This document shows, in pieces, positions 1-7,565 of a stretch of 27,397 nucleotides of DNA. The stretch spans positions 1 to 27,397 of the forward strand of contig JBKPCD010000174.1 in the NCBI GenBank assembly GCA_046727175.1, in the 5' to 3' direction. The stretch's first letter is position 1, and the number at the start of each line of letters is the position of its first letter. The notes below the pieces were generated by a model that searched no databases, had not been told where the DNA came from, and saw only the letters and a list, made by a program, of their open reading frames with translations. The stretch is from JBKPCD01 sp046727175 (lineage in GTDB: Bacteria > Acidobacteriota > Vicinamibacteria > Vicinamibacterales > 2-12-FULL-66-21). The translations under genes and the position numbers were made by a program.

Positions 1-104
1 TCGCCGCTCGTCATCAGACTGCGCTTGATGTAATCCAGCCACACGGACTGACCGTGTCGTTGGAGCGCGGGCAAGGGATTCGTAGTCGCGGTAATGGTGG
101 TCAT
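1..104 (-). CDS. tal: Transaldolase, N-terminal fragment cut by the window edge
   Basis: Thirty-four residues are visible, reading leftwards from an ATG at 104. They include NPLPALQRHGQSVWLDYIKR, the typical transaldolase start (N-P-L-x-x-L-x-x-x-G-Q-S-V-W-L-D-x-I-x-R-x-L). Transaldolase moves a three-carbon dihydroxyacetone unit between sugar phosphates in the non-oxidative pentose phosphate pathway, in the cytoplasm. The start is supported by a purine-rich AAGAGG four bases upstream of the ATG. In some bacteria this domain is fused to phosphoglucose isomerase; that cannot be judged because the catalytic lysine and the C-terminus lie outside the window. A glucose-6-phosphate dehydrogenase gene at 5742-7112 belongs to the same pathway but is not in the same operon. 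Confidence 0.82.
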   Translation of the reverse strand, partial: MTTITATTNPLPALQRHGQSVWLDYIKRSLMTSG

Positions 105-152
105 AGTACCTCTTCGAATACGCGAATCTTTCAATGCCCAATAGCCAGTGCC

Positions 153-167
153 GACAGCCAGGCTGTC
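153..167. repeat. Perfect 7-1-7 inverted repeat upstream of transaldolase
   Basis: GACAGCCAGGCTGTC is a perfect palindrome around one central base. It lies 49 bases upstream of the transaldolase start and between that gene and the membrane protein gene. A one-base spacer suits a dimeric-regulator operator better than a hairpin terminator, and no T-run follows. Function is inference. Confidence 0.35.
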
Positions 168-226
168 ACACCAGCATAACGCCGGGTTCGCGCTACCTGC
201 CGTCGGCGTGTGACGGGGCAAACTGT

Positions 227-703
227 TCAATTCTGATCGCATTCACACTCGAACGACAGACCCTCACGAGGACTTCGCTGAGGCGTCGAGCTCGCCGCGC
301 TGATGCGCAAACGGCCGTCCGACCCCCTGGTGGTCGCTGCACCGATCGCAGCGAAGAACTGCGCGAATGCGAACGTCCAGTGAAGCGACGTCGTGATGTA
401 TCCCATCGCCAGTGCATCCGTGTCGATGAACACTTGCCAGAACACCAGATTGCACGTGCCGAGCAGGGCTCCGACCGAAGCTCCGGTCACGTGCCACGAA
501 CGCGCGGGGACGGCGCGCCACAGCAGGACGCTGATGATCAGCGCGAGCCCGTGCGCTTCGACGAAGCCAACCCCCGCGCCCCACGCTCCGTTGAGGACCC
601 GCCCCTCGGGTCCTGTACCGAAGTAGATTCCGGGGAAGTCCATGAAAGCAAGGATCACAGCCGCGGCAATCCCGAGATAGAGCGCGTTGGCCCGAAGGAT
701 CAA
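227..703 (-). CDS. Small integral membrane protein, unknown function, 5' end probably frameshifted
   Basis: About 158 residues. The first two thirds form roughly four hydrophobic segments (near residues 5-22, 48-64, 75-95 and 103-125), and the last ~35 residues are polar. I recognise this as the type of small conserved bacterial membrane protein with LILRANxLYL at its start and GFVEAHGLALI in the middle; no function is known to me. The annotated start is a TTG at 703 with no ribosome binding site at usable distance. A strong site (GGAGG at 725-729) instead serves an ATG at 717 in the neighbouring frame, which ends after five codons and overlaps this TTG. One extra T in the short T-run at 702-703 (gene strand) would join MAMRH directly to LILRAN. 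See the short reading frame at 700-810. Confidence 0.6.
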   Translation of the reverse strand: MILRANALYLGIAAAVILAFMDFPGIYFGTGPEGRVLNGAWGAGVGFVEAHGLALIISVLLWRAVPARSWHVTGASVGALLGTCNLVFWQVFIDTDALAMGYITTSLHWTFAFAQFFAAIGAATTRGSDGRLRISAASSTPQRSPREGLSFECECDQN

Positions 704-810
704 TGTCGCATTGCCATTGTCAGTCCTCCAGTGCGTTCTGATTCGCGGTGATCCGCGTACATGTGCGTCTCGAAGCGGATCGGGCTCGTGGAATCGAATC
801 GGTCGTCCAT
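700..810 (-). CDS. Short 36-residue reading frame, probably the displaced 5' part of the membrane protein gene
   Basis: Starts at an ATG at 810 with a clean GGAGG (818-822) seven bases upstream and ends with TGA at 700-702, overlapping the TTG that opens the membrane protein frame. A second GGAGG (725-729) precedes an internal ATG at 717. The product is hydrophilic (begins MDDRFDSTSP, ends LTMAMRH) and resembles nothing I know. Two readings are possible: a translationally coupled leader peptide, or the true N-terminus of the 227-703 protein cut off by a one-base deletion. I favour a start at 717 plus a frameshift. Confidence 0.35.
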   Translation of the reverse strand: MDDRFDSTSPIRFETHMYADHRESERTGGLTMAMRH

Positions 811-1214
811 GTCATCGCCTCCGTGTTGACTTGCGTGACCCGCGTCGGACGGAGGCAAGGAGGACGCCAGACAGGCTGAACGCGGATGCTCACGATAAAT
901 TGTTGAGGACGGCGCCTTGCGAGCGCGCGGAGGAACGCAGACGACTGGCGAGCGGAAAAACGACCTGGCCGTAACCCGACAACTTGTACGCCGCTGTCCA
1001 AGCTGTCGGGCAGGCCGGCGGCGTTCGCGTTCGGACAGACGATTTCGATTCCGACCAGCCCACAATCGCGTTCGCGGAGTCTAACTACAACGATTTCAAC
1101 TGGCTCCTCGCGCGTCTGGCGCGGCATGCCATTTGTAGCCGTCCGCTGATCACATCGAGCAGCGCGACTGTAGAGCTCGTAGCATCATCCCTTGCGACGG
1201 GAGGACCCTCAGAC
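811..1214. other. 404-bp intergenic region between divergent genes
   Basis: It separates the minus-strand membrane protein from the plus-strand propeller gene, so it should carry promoters in both directions. I see no convincing -35/-10 pair and no recognisable gene. Frames run through it on both strands, but none resembles a known family. The one clear structure is the inverted repeat at 975-1010. Confidence 0.4.
975..1010. repeat. 12-bp inverted repeat with one mismatch
   Basis: CCCGACAACTTG at 975-986 matches the reverse complement of CAAGCTGTCGGG at 999-1010 at 11 of 12 positions, around a 12-base spacer. It lies about 205 bases upstream of the propeller gene and 165 bases upstream of the membrane protein gene. 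It could be a regulator site or an RNA hairpin. No T-run follows, so it is not a typical intrinsic terminator. Confidence 0.4.
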
Positions 1215-2519
1215 ATGGATCGACGAACCTTCTTGAGCATTGCGCTCGCTGCGCCGGCCTTTGGTCAGGCGGCGAAATCGGCCGCTCAAAGCAGCGCGCG
1301 CCCCGTAGCGTCCTCCACCCCAGCGCGCACAGAACGAGCGCCGGGCGCGGCCTGGACGCAGTGGGGTGGTCCTCACCGCAACTTCCAGACCGAAGCAAGT
1401 GGTTTGCGCGATACGTGGCCGAGCTCCGGCCCGCGCGTGGTCTGGAAACGCTCGATCGGTGAAGGCTACTCGTCGCCGGCTGTCGAGAACGGCGTGCTCT
1501 ACACGATGTACGGAAAGCCGCGAGAGGAGGTCGTGCTCGCCGCGAATGCCGAGACCGGGGCGACGCTATGGGAACAGTCCAACCCGATTGGGTATCAGAG
1601 TGACGCCGCGGCCGAACAGGGCAACGGCCCGTACGCGACGCCGCTGATCGTTGGTGACCGGCTGTTCACTGCCGGCGTCGCCGGCCGGCTTCAATGCCTG
1701 GACAAGAAGACCGGAAAGCTCGTGTGGGCGCAGGAACTATGGGCGGACCATCACGGCTCACGGATGATGTACGGATACGCCTCGAGCCCGATTGCGTTCC
1801 GCGAAACGGTTATCGTTCCGGTCGGCGGACGCGGCAAGTCGATCATGGCGTTCCAGCAGGCCGACGGGAAGGTCGCGTGGGCGAAGAACGACTTCGGCAA
1901 CGTCTACTCGTCGCCGGTTCTCATCAACGTCGGCGGCCTGGAACAGCTCGCGTCGGTGATGGACGGCGCCGTCATCGGCGTCAACCCGCACAATGGCGAT
2001 CTCCAGTGGCAGGTGCCGTTCAAGGCGGACTACTCAATCGCGGTCGCCTCGCCGCTCTGGGGTCCTGACAACCTCCTGTTCGTGTCCGCCGAATACAACG
2101 CCGGCGCGAAGGTGGTCGAGCTCCAGCGGAATGGGCAGGGGACGAAAGCGACCGAGCTCTGGAATTCGAACCGGCTCCGACTTCACCACGGCAATGCAAT
2201 TCGCATCGGCGAAGCGATCTACTTCTCGAGCGGCGGTAAATTCAGCCAGGCGATCCTGAGCGCGGTTAACGCTCGCACGGGACAGATTTACTGGCAGGAG
2301 CGCAGCATCGAAAAAGCGACGTTCGTGTGGGCGGATCAGAAGTTGATCACGCTCGATCAGGACGGCAATCTGATGATCGCGCACCCGTCGACGCAGGGCT
2401 TCAAGATCTCGGCAAAGGCGCCGCTGCTGCAGCGGTTGTCCTGGACGCCTCCGGTCCTCGTTGGAACCCGCTTGTACATCCGCGATCGCCGAAACATGAT
2501 GTCGGTCGACCTGGGTTGA
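1215..2519 (+). CDS. Tat-exported PQQ-like (BamB-type) beta-propeller protein
   Basis: 434 residues from the ATG at 1215; a GGGAGGA about ten bases upstream and the signal sequence support this start. The frame is open further upstream, but that part has no signal peptide or known domain. The N-terminus MDRRTFLSIALAAPAFG has a twin-arginine motif (R-R-T-F-L) followed by a hydrophobic stretch, so export folded through Tat is likely. The body shows repeated blade motifs of the PQQ type, ending in G-x-x-x-W: NAETGATLWEQ (~111), DKKTGKLVW (~162), NPHNGDLQW (~256) and NARTGQIYW (~352). PQQ-like proteins of this class include quinoprotein dehydrogenases and the scaffold BamB. Nothing here proves that a cofactor is bound, so the role is left open. 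It stands alone; the next gene on this strand begins 444 bases downstream. Confidence 0.85.
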   Translation: MDRRTFLSIALAAPAFGQAAKSAAQSSARPVASSTPARTERAPGAAWTQWGGPHRNFQTEASGLRDTWPSSGPRVVWKRSIGEGYSSPAVENGVLYTMYGKPREEVVLAANAETGATLWEQSNPIGYQSDAAAEQGNGPYATPLIVGDRLFTAGVAGRLQCLDKKTGKLVWAQELWADHHGSRMMYGYASSPIAFRETVIVPVGGRGKSIMAFQQADGKVAWAKNDFGNVYSSPVLINVGGLEQLASVMDGAVIGVNPHNGDLQWQVPFKADYSIAVASPLWGPDNLLFVSAEYNAGAKVVELQRNGQGTKATELWNSNRLRLHHGNAIRIGEAIYFSSGGKFSQAILSAVNARTGQIYWQERSIEKATFVWADQKLITLDQDGNLMIAHPSTQGFKISAKAPLLQRLSWTPPVLVGTRLYIRDRRNMMSVDLG

Positions 2520-2522
2520 GGA

Positions 2523-2551
2523 GCACGCAGAGGACAAAGCATCCTGCGTGC
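2523..2551 (+). terminator. Possible hairpin after the propeller gene
   Basis: GCACGCAG (2523-2530) and CTGCGTGC (2544-2551) are perfect reverse complements around a 13-base loop, four bases after the stop codon. An alternative pairing extends the stem through AGGA/TCCT with a two-base bulge. There is no T-run, so if it terminates transcription it is not a textbook intrinsic terminator. Confidence 0.35.
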
Positions 2552-2690
2552 GGTTCCCGGTTCACAGGTTCCCAGTTCCCGCTTTCTTGGTTCTGATTAC
2601 GGCGCAGAACCAGCACTTTCGAACCGGGAACCAGGAACGGGGAACCGGTGAACCTCGCTGGCCGCGGTTTTTCAGCGGCCCGTTAGTACT
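2552..2690 (+). repeat. GGTTCC-rich dispersed repeat, copy A
   Basis: Built from variants of GGTTCC/GGAACC. GGTTCCCGGTTC (2552-2563) is the exact reverse complement of GAACCGGGAACC (2621-2632), and inside it TGGTTCTG (2588-2595) pairs with CAGAACCA (2605-2612), so the unit folds into a long hairpin. It is followed by GGAACCGGTGAACCTCGC, GGCCGC and TTTTTCAGCGG. The same order occurs in reverse orientation at 25355-25440. Together with the hairpin at 2523 and the inverted repeats at 2781-2816 it accounts for most of the 444-base gap (2520-2963); I see no gene there. Confidence 0.7.
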
Positions 2691-2780
2691 CCGTGTTGGC
2701 GGCTCTGTGGTATTCGTTGCAAATCTCACTGATCGCGGTCAGGCGTGATCTGTCTGCGCCGGACGTTGAGATGCGCAGCC

Positions 2781-2816
2781 TGTACCGATCCGTACAGTGT
2801 GCCCTGCCTGGGCACA
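2781..2816. repeat. Two adjacent inverted repeats upstream of the PEP-synthase-like gene
   Basis: TGTACCGATCCGTACA (2781-2796) has TGTAC/GTACA arms around a central GATC. It is followed at once by TGTGCCC-TGCCT-GGGCACA (2798-2816), a perfect 7-bp stem. They lie 148-183 bases upstream of the gene at 2964. Operator or leader-RNA structure are both possible; the sequence alone does not decide. Confidence 0.35.
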
Positions 2817-2963
2817 GTCGACGGTCGCGAATACACGCGATTCCCACCAATCCAGGACTTCCGCCCTGGCATGTGCCTCGCACACGCAAGGTCAGCCAGC
2901 GTGGCCCAGGTTCCGCGTTATCGTTGATCTCAACCGACTTTTCGACAGACACGGAGCGATGCC

Positions 2964-5678
2964 ATGCCCGCACCATCACGAGCGACCACTCCCCAGCCGG
3001 CTGCGTCTGCGAACCCTTTCGTTCTCGACTTCGGCAACATTGACGGCGAGGGGTTGCAGATCGTCGGAGGCAAGGCGGCAAATCTGGGCGTCCTGACGCG
3101 CGCAGGGCTGCCGGTTCCTCCAGGTGTCTGCGTCACCACCGGCGCATATCGTCGAGGGGCCGAATCTGCCGCTCTTGATCGGGTGATTGACGAGCTCATG
3201 GCCACGCCCGCGACTGACGTCGACCGGCTCGCAGCGCTCGCGAGCCAGGCCCGCAGCGCGATCCTGGCCACACCAATCCCGGACGACGTTGCCAGCGCGA
3301 TCGTCGCTGGATACGCGCGATTGGGTACGAACGTGGCCGTTGCCGTCCGTTCATCGGCAACGGCCGAGGACCTGCCGTTCGCGAGCTTCGCCGGCCAGCA
3401 GGACACGTATCTCAATATCGTCGGCGCGGAGGCGGTGGTGGACGCGGTCCGCCGCTGCTGGGCGTCGCTGTGGACCGATCGCGCCGTGGGATACCGAGCC
3501 AGCAACGGCATCGACCATCGGACGGTTCGCCTGGCCGTCGTCATTCAGCACATGGTCGACGCTGCCATTGCCGGGGTGCTGTTCACCGCCAACCCGGTAA
3601 CCGGTCGTCGTCGACAGGCCGTCATCGACGCAAGTCCCGGCCTGGGCGAGGCGGTCGTCTCTGGCGCAGTCAATCCAGATCACTTCGTCGTCGAAACGGC
3701 CACCGGCGAGATCCTCGAGCGCCGGATCGGCGACAAGCAAGTCAGCATCCGTGCGCGGGCCGGCGGCGGCACTGAGCAGGTCGTTCGGTCAACGCGCACG
3801 AACGAGGCATGCATCACCGACGATCAAGTACGCGCGCTCGCGGCGCTCGGCGATCGCGTCGAGAAGCACCACGGAAGCCCGCAGGACACCGAATGGGCCA
3901 TCGACGACAGCGGCGCGGTCTGGCTCACACAGGCGCGGCCGATTACGACGTTGTTTCCACTGCCCGCAAAGGCACCGCCGCCCGGACCCGATCTCCGGGT
4001 GTACTTCTGCTTCAGCGTCGCACAGGGTCTTTACCGGCCAATCACACCGATGGGGCTGGCCGGGTTCCGCCTGATTGCATCGACGGCATCGGAGATCCTT
4101 GGCTTCCCCGTCGCGAATCCCCTGAACGGTCCGACTCGATACGTCGAGGCGGGACAGCGCGTGTTCGTCGACGCGACAGGAGTTCTGCGCAGCCGCGTCG
4201 GACGCGCGCTGCTGCCACGTGTCCTCGACGCCATGGAAGCTCGATCGGCCGTCGTCCTTCGACAGGTGTCGAAAGACTCGCGGCTCTCGCTCCTTAATCG
4301 ATCCGTGTGGCCGTTCGCTCGCCGGATTCTGCGCATCGCCGCGCATTACAACGTGCCGCTCGCGGCGATACGCGCCCTGGCGAGCCCTGATGCAGGTCGC
4401 CGCCGCGCTGAGCGGGTTGGCGTCGATCTCGCCAGCCGCCTGATCGTTCCGGAAACGGCAACGCCGAACCAGCGACTCGACTTCGTTCACTGGATTCTCA
4501 CGCACCACTCTGTTTCAGTGATGCCTCGCGTCATGCCGGGGGCAGCCGCTGGCCTGGCCATGCTCGGCGTCGCAGGCAAGTTGCTCGGCGACGATGCCAG
4601 CTACGACGAGTTGCAGACGGTGCTGCGTGGGCTGCCGCACAACGTGACGACCGAGATGGATCTCCAGCTGTGGACGCTCGCCGAGAAGATCCGAGCCAAT
4701 CGTGAGGCCGTTGCGCTCGTGCGCGATGGCTCCTCGGAAGTGTTGGCAAAGCAATTCCAAGCGGGCGAACTCCCACCCGTGGCGCAACAAGGCCTCACCG
4801 AATTCCTCGCCCGCTACGGCCATCGCGCGGTCGCCGAGATCGACATCGGTATGCCGCGTTGGGCGGACGATCCGCAGCACATCATCGGTGTCATCGCCAA
4901 CTACCTGCGGCTGGAGGACCACGAGCGAGCGCCCGACGCTGTATTCGCGCGCGGCGTGGCAGAAGCTAACGCGATGATCGAGATGCTGGTCGCACGCGCG
5001 CGACGTCGCGGCTGGCTGCGCGCTCGGCTCGTGCGCTTCGCGCTCGGTCGCGCGCGAGCGCTGGCTGGCCTGCGCGAGCTGCCTAAGTACTACCTGATCG
5101 TTGTGCTCGCCGCCGTACGACGCCAACTGGCGATCGTCGGCGAAACGCTCGCCGCGCAAGGACGTCTCGAGAGCGCAGGCGACGTGTTCTTCATCGACCT
5201 GGTCGAAGCACGCGAGGCGCTGGGCGGACGCGATCTGCGGTCGATCGTGGCTCGGCGGCGCGAAGCGTACGACCTGGAACTGCGCCGCAGGCACGTGCCG
5301 CGCGTTCTGCTCTCCGACGGCACCGAGCCCGAAACGATGGCGATGGCCGGAGCCGCGCCGGATGGATCGCTGTCGGGCACGCCCGCATCTGCGGGCCGCG
5401 TGACCGGCACGGCGCGCGTCATCGTCGATCCCGTCGGCGCGCATTTGCAGCCGGGCGAGATCCTCGTGGCGCCCTCGACCGATCCCGGCTGGACGCCGCT
5501 GTTCCTGACCGCCGGCGGGCTCGTGATGGAAATGGGAGGCGCCAACTCGCACGGGGCCGTCGTGGCGCGCGAGTACGGCATCCCGGCCGTCGTCGGCGTC
5601 GCGAACGCGACCGCGCGCATCACGACCGGCCAGCGAATTGTCGTCGATGGGAGCGCTGGGACCGTCAGCGTCATTTGA
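2964..5678 (+). CDS. PEP synthase / rifampin phosphotransferase-like enzyme
   Basis: 904 residues from the ATG at 2964, with GGAG eight bases upstream. The N-terminal PEP/pyruvate-binding ATP-grasp domain spans roughly residues 20-330: GGKAANLG (K37), VRSSATAEDLPFASFAGQQ (R129) and WLTQARPIT (Q323-R325). A long, poorly conserved middle region follows (~345-795). The C-terminal swivelling PEP-utiliser domain carries the phosphohistidine in GGANSHGAVVAREYG (H863). The order ATP-grasp, middle, His domain at the very C-terminus, and the length, fit rifampin phosphotransferase (about 870 residues) better than classical PEP synthase, whose TIM-barrel follows the His domain. The middle region would bind the phosphate acceptor. 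Rifamycin inactivation is therefore possible, but many such homologues have no tested substrate. It is monocistronic and converges on zwf. Confidence 0.8.
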   Translation: MPAPSRATTPQPAASANPFVLDFGNIDGEGLQIVGGKAANLGVLTRAGLPVPPGVCVTTGAYRRGAESAALDRVIDELMATPATDVDRLAALASQARSAILATPIPDDVASAIVAGYARLGTNVAVAVRSSATAEDLPFASFAGQQDTYLNIVGAEAVVDAVRRCWASLWTDRAVGYRASNGIDHRTVRLAVVIQHMVDAAIAGVLFTANPVTGRRRQAVIDASPGLGEAVVSGAVNPDHFVVETATGEILERRIGDKQVSIRARAGGGTEQVVRSTRTNEACITDDQVRALAALGDRVEKHHGSPQDTEWAIDDSGAVWLTQARPITTLFPLPAKAPPPGPDLRVYFCFSVAQGLYRPITPMGLAGFRLIASTASEILGFPVANPLNGPTRYVEAGQRVFVDATGVLRSRVGRALLPRVLDAMEARSAVVLRQVSKDSRLSLLNRSVWPFARRILRIAAHYNVPLAAIRALASPDAGRRRAERVGVDLASRLIVPETATPNQRLDFVHWILTHHSVSVMPRVMPGAAAGLAMLGVAGKLLGDDASYDELQTVLRGLPHNVTTEMDLQLWTLAEKIRANREAVALVRDGSSEVLAKQFQAGELPPVAQQGLTEFLARYGHRAVAEIDIGMPRWADDPQHIIGVIANYLRLEDHERAPDAVFARGVAEANAMIEMLVARARRRGWLRARLVRFALGRARALAGLRELPKYYLIVVLAAVRRQLAIVGETLAAQGRLESAGDVFFIDLVEAREALGGRDLRSIVARRREAYDLELRRRHVPRVLLSDGTEPETMAMAGAAPDGSLSGTPASAGRVTGTARVIVDPVGAHLQPGEILVAPSTDPGWTPLFLTAGGLVMEMGGANSHGAVVAREYGIPAVVGVANATARITTGQRIVVDGSAGTVSVI

Positions 5679-5721
5679 AGGCTGTGAGTTCGATGCCTCG
5701 CCGCCGGTGGTTCGGTGGCTC

Positions 5722-5740
5722 GGGGCTCGTTTCGCGCCCC
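5722..5740. terminator. Possible hairpin between convergent genes
   Basis: GGGGC (5722-5726) and GCCCC (5736-5740) form a short GC stem around a nine-base loop, directly after the zwf stop codon (5742-5744) and 43 bases after the stop of the PEP-synthase-like gene. It could act on both strands. No T-run is present, so support is weak. Confidence 0.25.
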
Positions 5741-5741
5741 C

Positions 5742-7112
5742 TCAGCTTGGATTGAACCATCCGCCTCTTGGCCCGACGCGATCCGCTTCTCTTGGTCCCC
5801 AGGTCCCTGGCTCGTACTCCAGGACTTTCGTCGCGTCGTCGAGCACCGGATCCACGATGCGCCACGCCTCTTCGACGTAGTCCTGGCGTGCGAATCGGGC
5901 AGAGACGCCATAGATGGCATCGGTGAGGAGCTCTTCGTACGCGTCCATCGCGAGAGGGTCCACGTGCTCGCTCATCTTCAGTTCGACGGCTTCGCCTCGC
6001 AACACTTCCCCAGGGACCTTCAGGAACGATTGGATCGCGATCGTCTGCGTGGGGGTCACGCGAAAACGGAAGTAGTTTGCCGGCGGCGGCACGTCCGCGA
6101 AGATCGCAGGCGGCTGACGCAGCGAAACGATCACTTCAGTCGCCGTTATCGGCAGTCGTTTCCCTGCGCGAATGAAAAACGGGACGTCCTTCCATCGCCA
6201 GGAGTTGATCGACAGCCTAAGCGCTACGAACGTTTCGACGTTTGAGCCAGGCCTGACGCCCGGCTCATCACGATACCCGCGAAACTGGCCTCGGACGACG
6301 TCCTGTGTGCGAAGCGGCGCAATACCTTTGAGGACCTTGACTCGCTCATCCCGGGCCAGGTCGGCATCGAGCCCCGGCGGCGGCTCCGCGGCGACGTTCG
6401 TCATGAGCTGGAACAAGTGGTTCTGCACCACGTCGCGAATCGCCCCCGTCCGGTCGTAGAAGTTGCCGCGGCCCTCGACGCCGAAGTTCTCCGCCATCGT
6501 GATTTGCACGCTCTCGACGTACTGCCGGTTCCAGATCGGCTCGACGAACGAGTTGCCGAATCGAAAGAAGAGGAGGTTCTGGACGGCCGTCTTTCCGAGG
6601 TAATGATCCATTCGGTAGACGTCCTTTTCGTCGAACACCTCGTGGACGGCCCGGTTGAGCTCACGTGCCGTCTCGAGCCCCTGGCCGAACGGTTTTTCGA
6701 CCACCACGCGGCCCCTGCGTGTACATGCCGCGCGCCCGAGCTGCTCGAACACCGTGCCGAACATTGCCGACGGTACGGCAAGATAGTGCACGGGGTGATT
6801 TGCCCCGCGAAGAGCGGCGCACAGCTGCGAGAATGTGCTCGCGTCACCGTAGTCGCCGTCGATGTAGTCGAGCGATCGCATGAGCGTGTCGAACGCATCG
6901 CGATCGATCCCGCCGTGCCGCTCGACGCTCTCTTCCACACGGGCACGAAGCTGGTCGATCGTCCAGCCGGATTTCGCCACGCCAATCACGGGCATGGTCA
7001 GGTGACCGCGTCGCGCCATCCGGTGGAGCGCGGGGAAGATCTTCTTGTAGGCGAGGTCGCCGGTAGCACCGAAGAACACGAGCGCGTCGGCGGTGATCTG
7101 AGTCGTCGTCAT
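5742..7112 (-). CDS. zwf: Glucose-6-phosphate 1-dehydrogenase
   Basis: 456 residues. It oxidises glucose 6-phosphate to 6-phosphogluconolactone with reduction of NAD(P)+, the entry step of the oxidative pentose phosphate and Entner-Doudoroff routes, in the cytoplasm. The nucleotide-binding motif FGATGDLAYKKIFPAL is at residues 14-29, VVVEKPFG lies mid-protein, and the active-site signature RMDHYLGK has D169-H170 and K174. It is slightly shorter than the usual ~490 residues but complete from start motif to end. The ATG at 7112 has only a weak AAGG upstream. No gnd, pgl or edd/eda gene is adjacent; transaldolase (1-104) and phosphoglucomutase (15781-17448) are in the window but in separate units. 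Confidence 0.95.
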   Translation of the reverse strand: MTTTQITADALVFFGATGDLAYKKIFPALHRMARRGHLTMPVIGVAKSGWTIDQLRARVEESVERHGGIDRDAFDTLMRSLDYIDGDYGDASTFSQLCAALRGANHPVHYLAVPSAMFGTVFEQLGRAACTRRGRVVVEKPFGQGLETARELNRAVHEVFDEKDVYRMDHYLGKTAVQNLLFFRFGNSFVEPIWNRQYVESVQITMAENFGVEGRGNFYDRTGAIRDVVQNHLFQLMTNVAAEPPPGLDADLARDERVKVLKGIAPLRTQDVVRGQFRGYRDEPGVRPGSNVETFVALRLSINSWRWKDVPFFIRAGKRLPITATEVIVSLRQPPAIFADVPPPANYFRFRVTPTQTIAIQSFLKVPGEVLRGEAVELKMSEHVDPLAMDAYEELLTDAIYGVSARFARQDYVEEAWRIVDPVLDDATKVLEYEPGTWGPREADRVGPRGGWFNPS

Positions 7113-7357
7113 TGCGGGACCTTTCTTGAATCCTTGGGACGTCTGTCGGGCGGGGTCGTGACACCCTGCCCTACAGAATTGGGCGGCTGGAGGTGGTGCG
7201 ACGCGCCGAAGCTCGCGTCAGTTGCAGGCAAGCCAAGCCGGTCGAAGCACACGTTCGCGCCATATCGCAGAAGTACTACCACGAGCGCCGTCCATCCGGC
7301 CTATCGCCGTCACGACGCCTGGTCTCTAACCTTAGGGCGCGGGTCTTTGGCGTTCCT

Positions 7358-7549
7358 TCACACAGCCGCGACGTGCGTCGCGACTTCCCGGATGGCCACG
7401 GACCCGCGTTCGTGCGCATCCGTCTTCACCAGCTTCAGATCGAGCACGAGCGTGGCGTAAATCACCGGCACGAGCAGCAACGTAACGAACGTCGCGAACG
7501 TCAGTCCGCCAATCTGCGCATGACAGAGCGGCTCCCATAGCGGACCACC
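7358..7549 (-). pseudogene. Remnant of an RND-family efflux pump (C-terminal tail only)
   Basis: The 63 codons encode GGPLWEPLCHAQIGGLTFAT, then TLLLVPVIYATLVLDLKLVK and a short polar end. This is the last transmembrane helix and cytoplasmic tail of an AcrB/MexB-type resistance-nodulation-division pump, normally over 1000 residues long. Upstream the frame runs back into the unrelated PepSY-like gene, so about 95% of the pump is missing and no start or ribosome binding site exists. It is best read as the scar of a deletion. Homology begins 17 bases after the PepSY gene's stop codon, which places the breakpoint. Confidence 0.75.
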
Positions 7550-7565
7550 GTGAGAGGACTCGGAC

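Noticed and set aside
984..1214. Upstream extension of the PQQ-like propeller protein by 77 codons
   Set aside because: The internal ATG at 1215 has a ribosome binding site and starts a clear Tat signal; the extension would bury the signal and resembles nothing.
2552..2690. CRISPR-like array because of repeated GGTTCC words
   Set aside because: The units are short, degenerate and on both strands, with no regular spacers and no cas genes in the window; it fits a hairpin repeat.
2781..2816. Rifamycin-associated element upstream of the Rph-like gene
   Set aside because: The inverted repeats do not match the actinobacterial 19-bp element as I recall it, and the host does not look actinobacterial.
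4515..5552. Minus-strand reading frame (345 codons) inside the PEP-synthase-like gene
   Set aside because: It is antisense to the conserved phosphohistidine domain and has no ribosome binding site or family resemblance.
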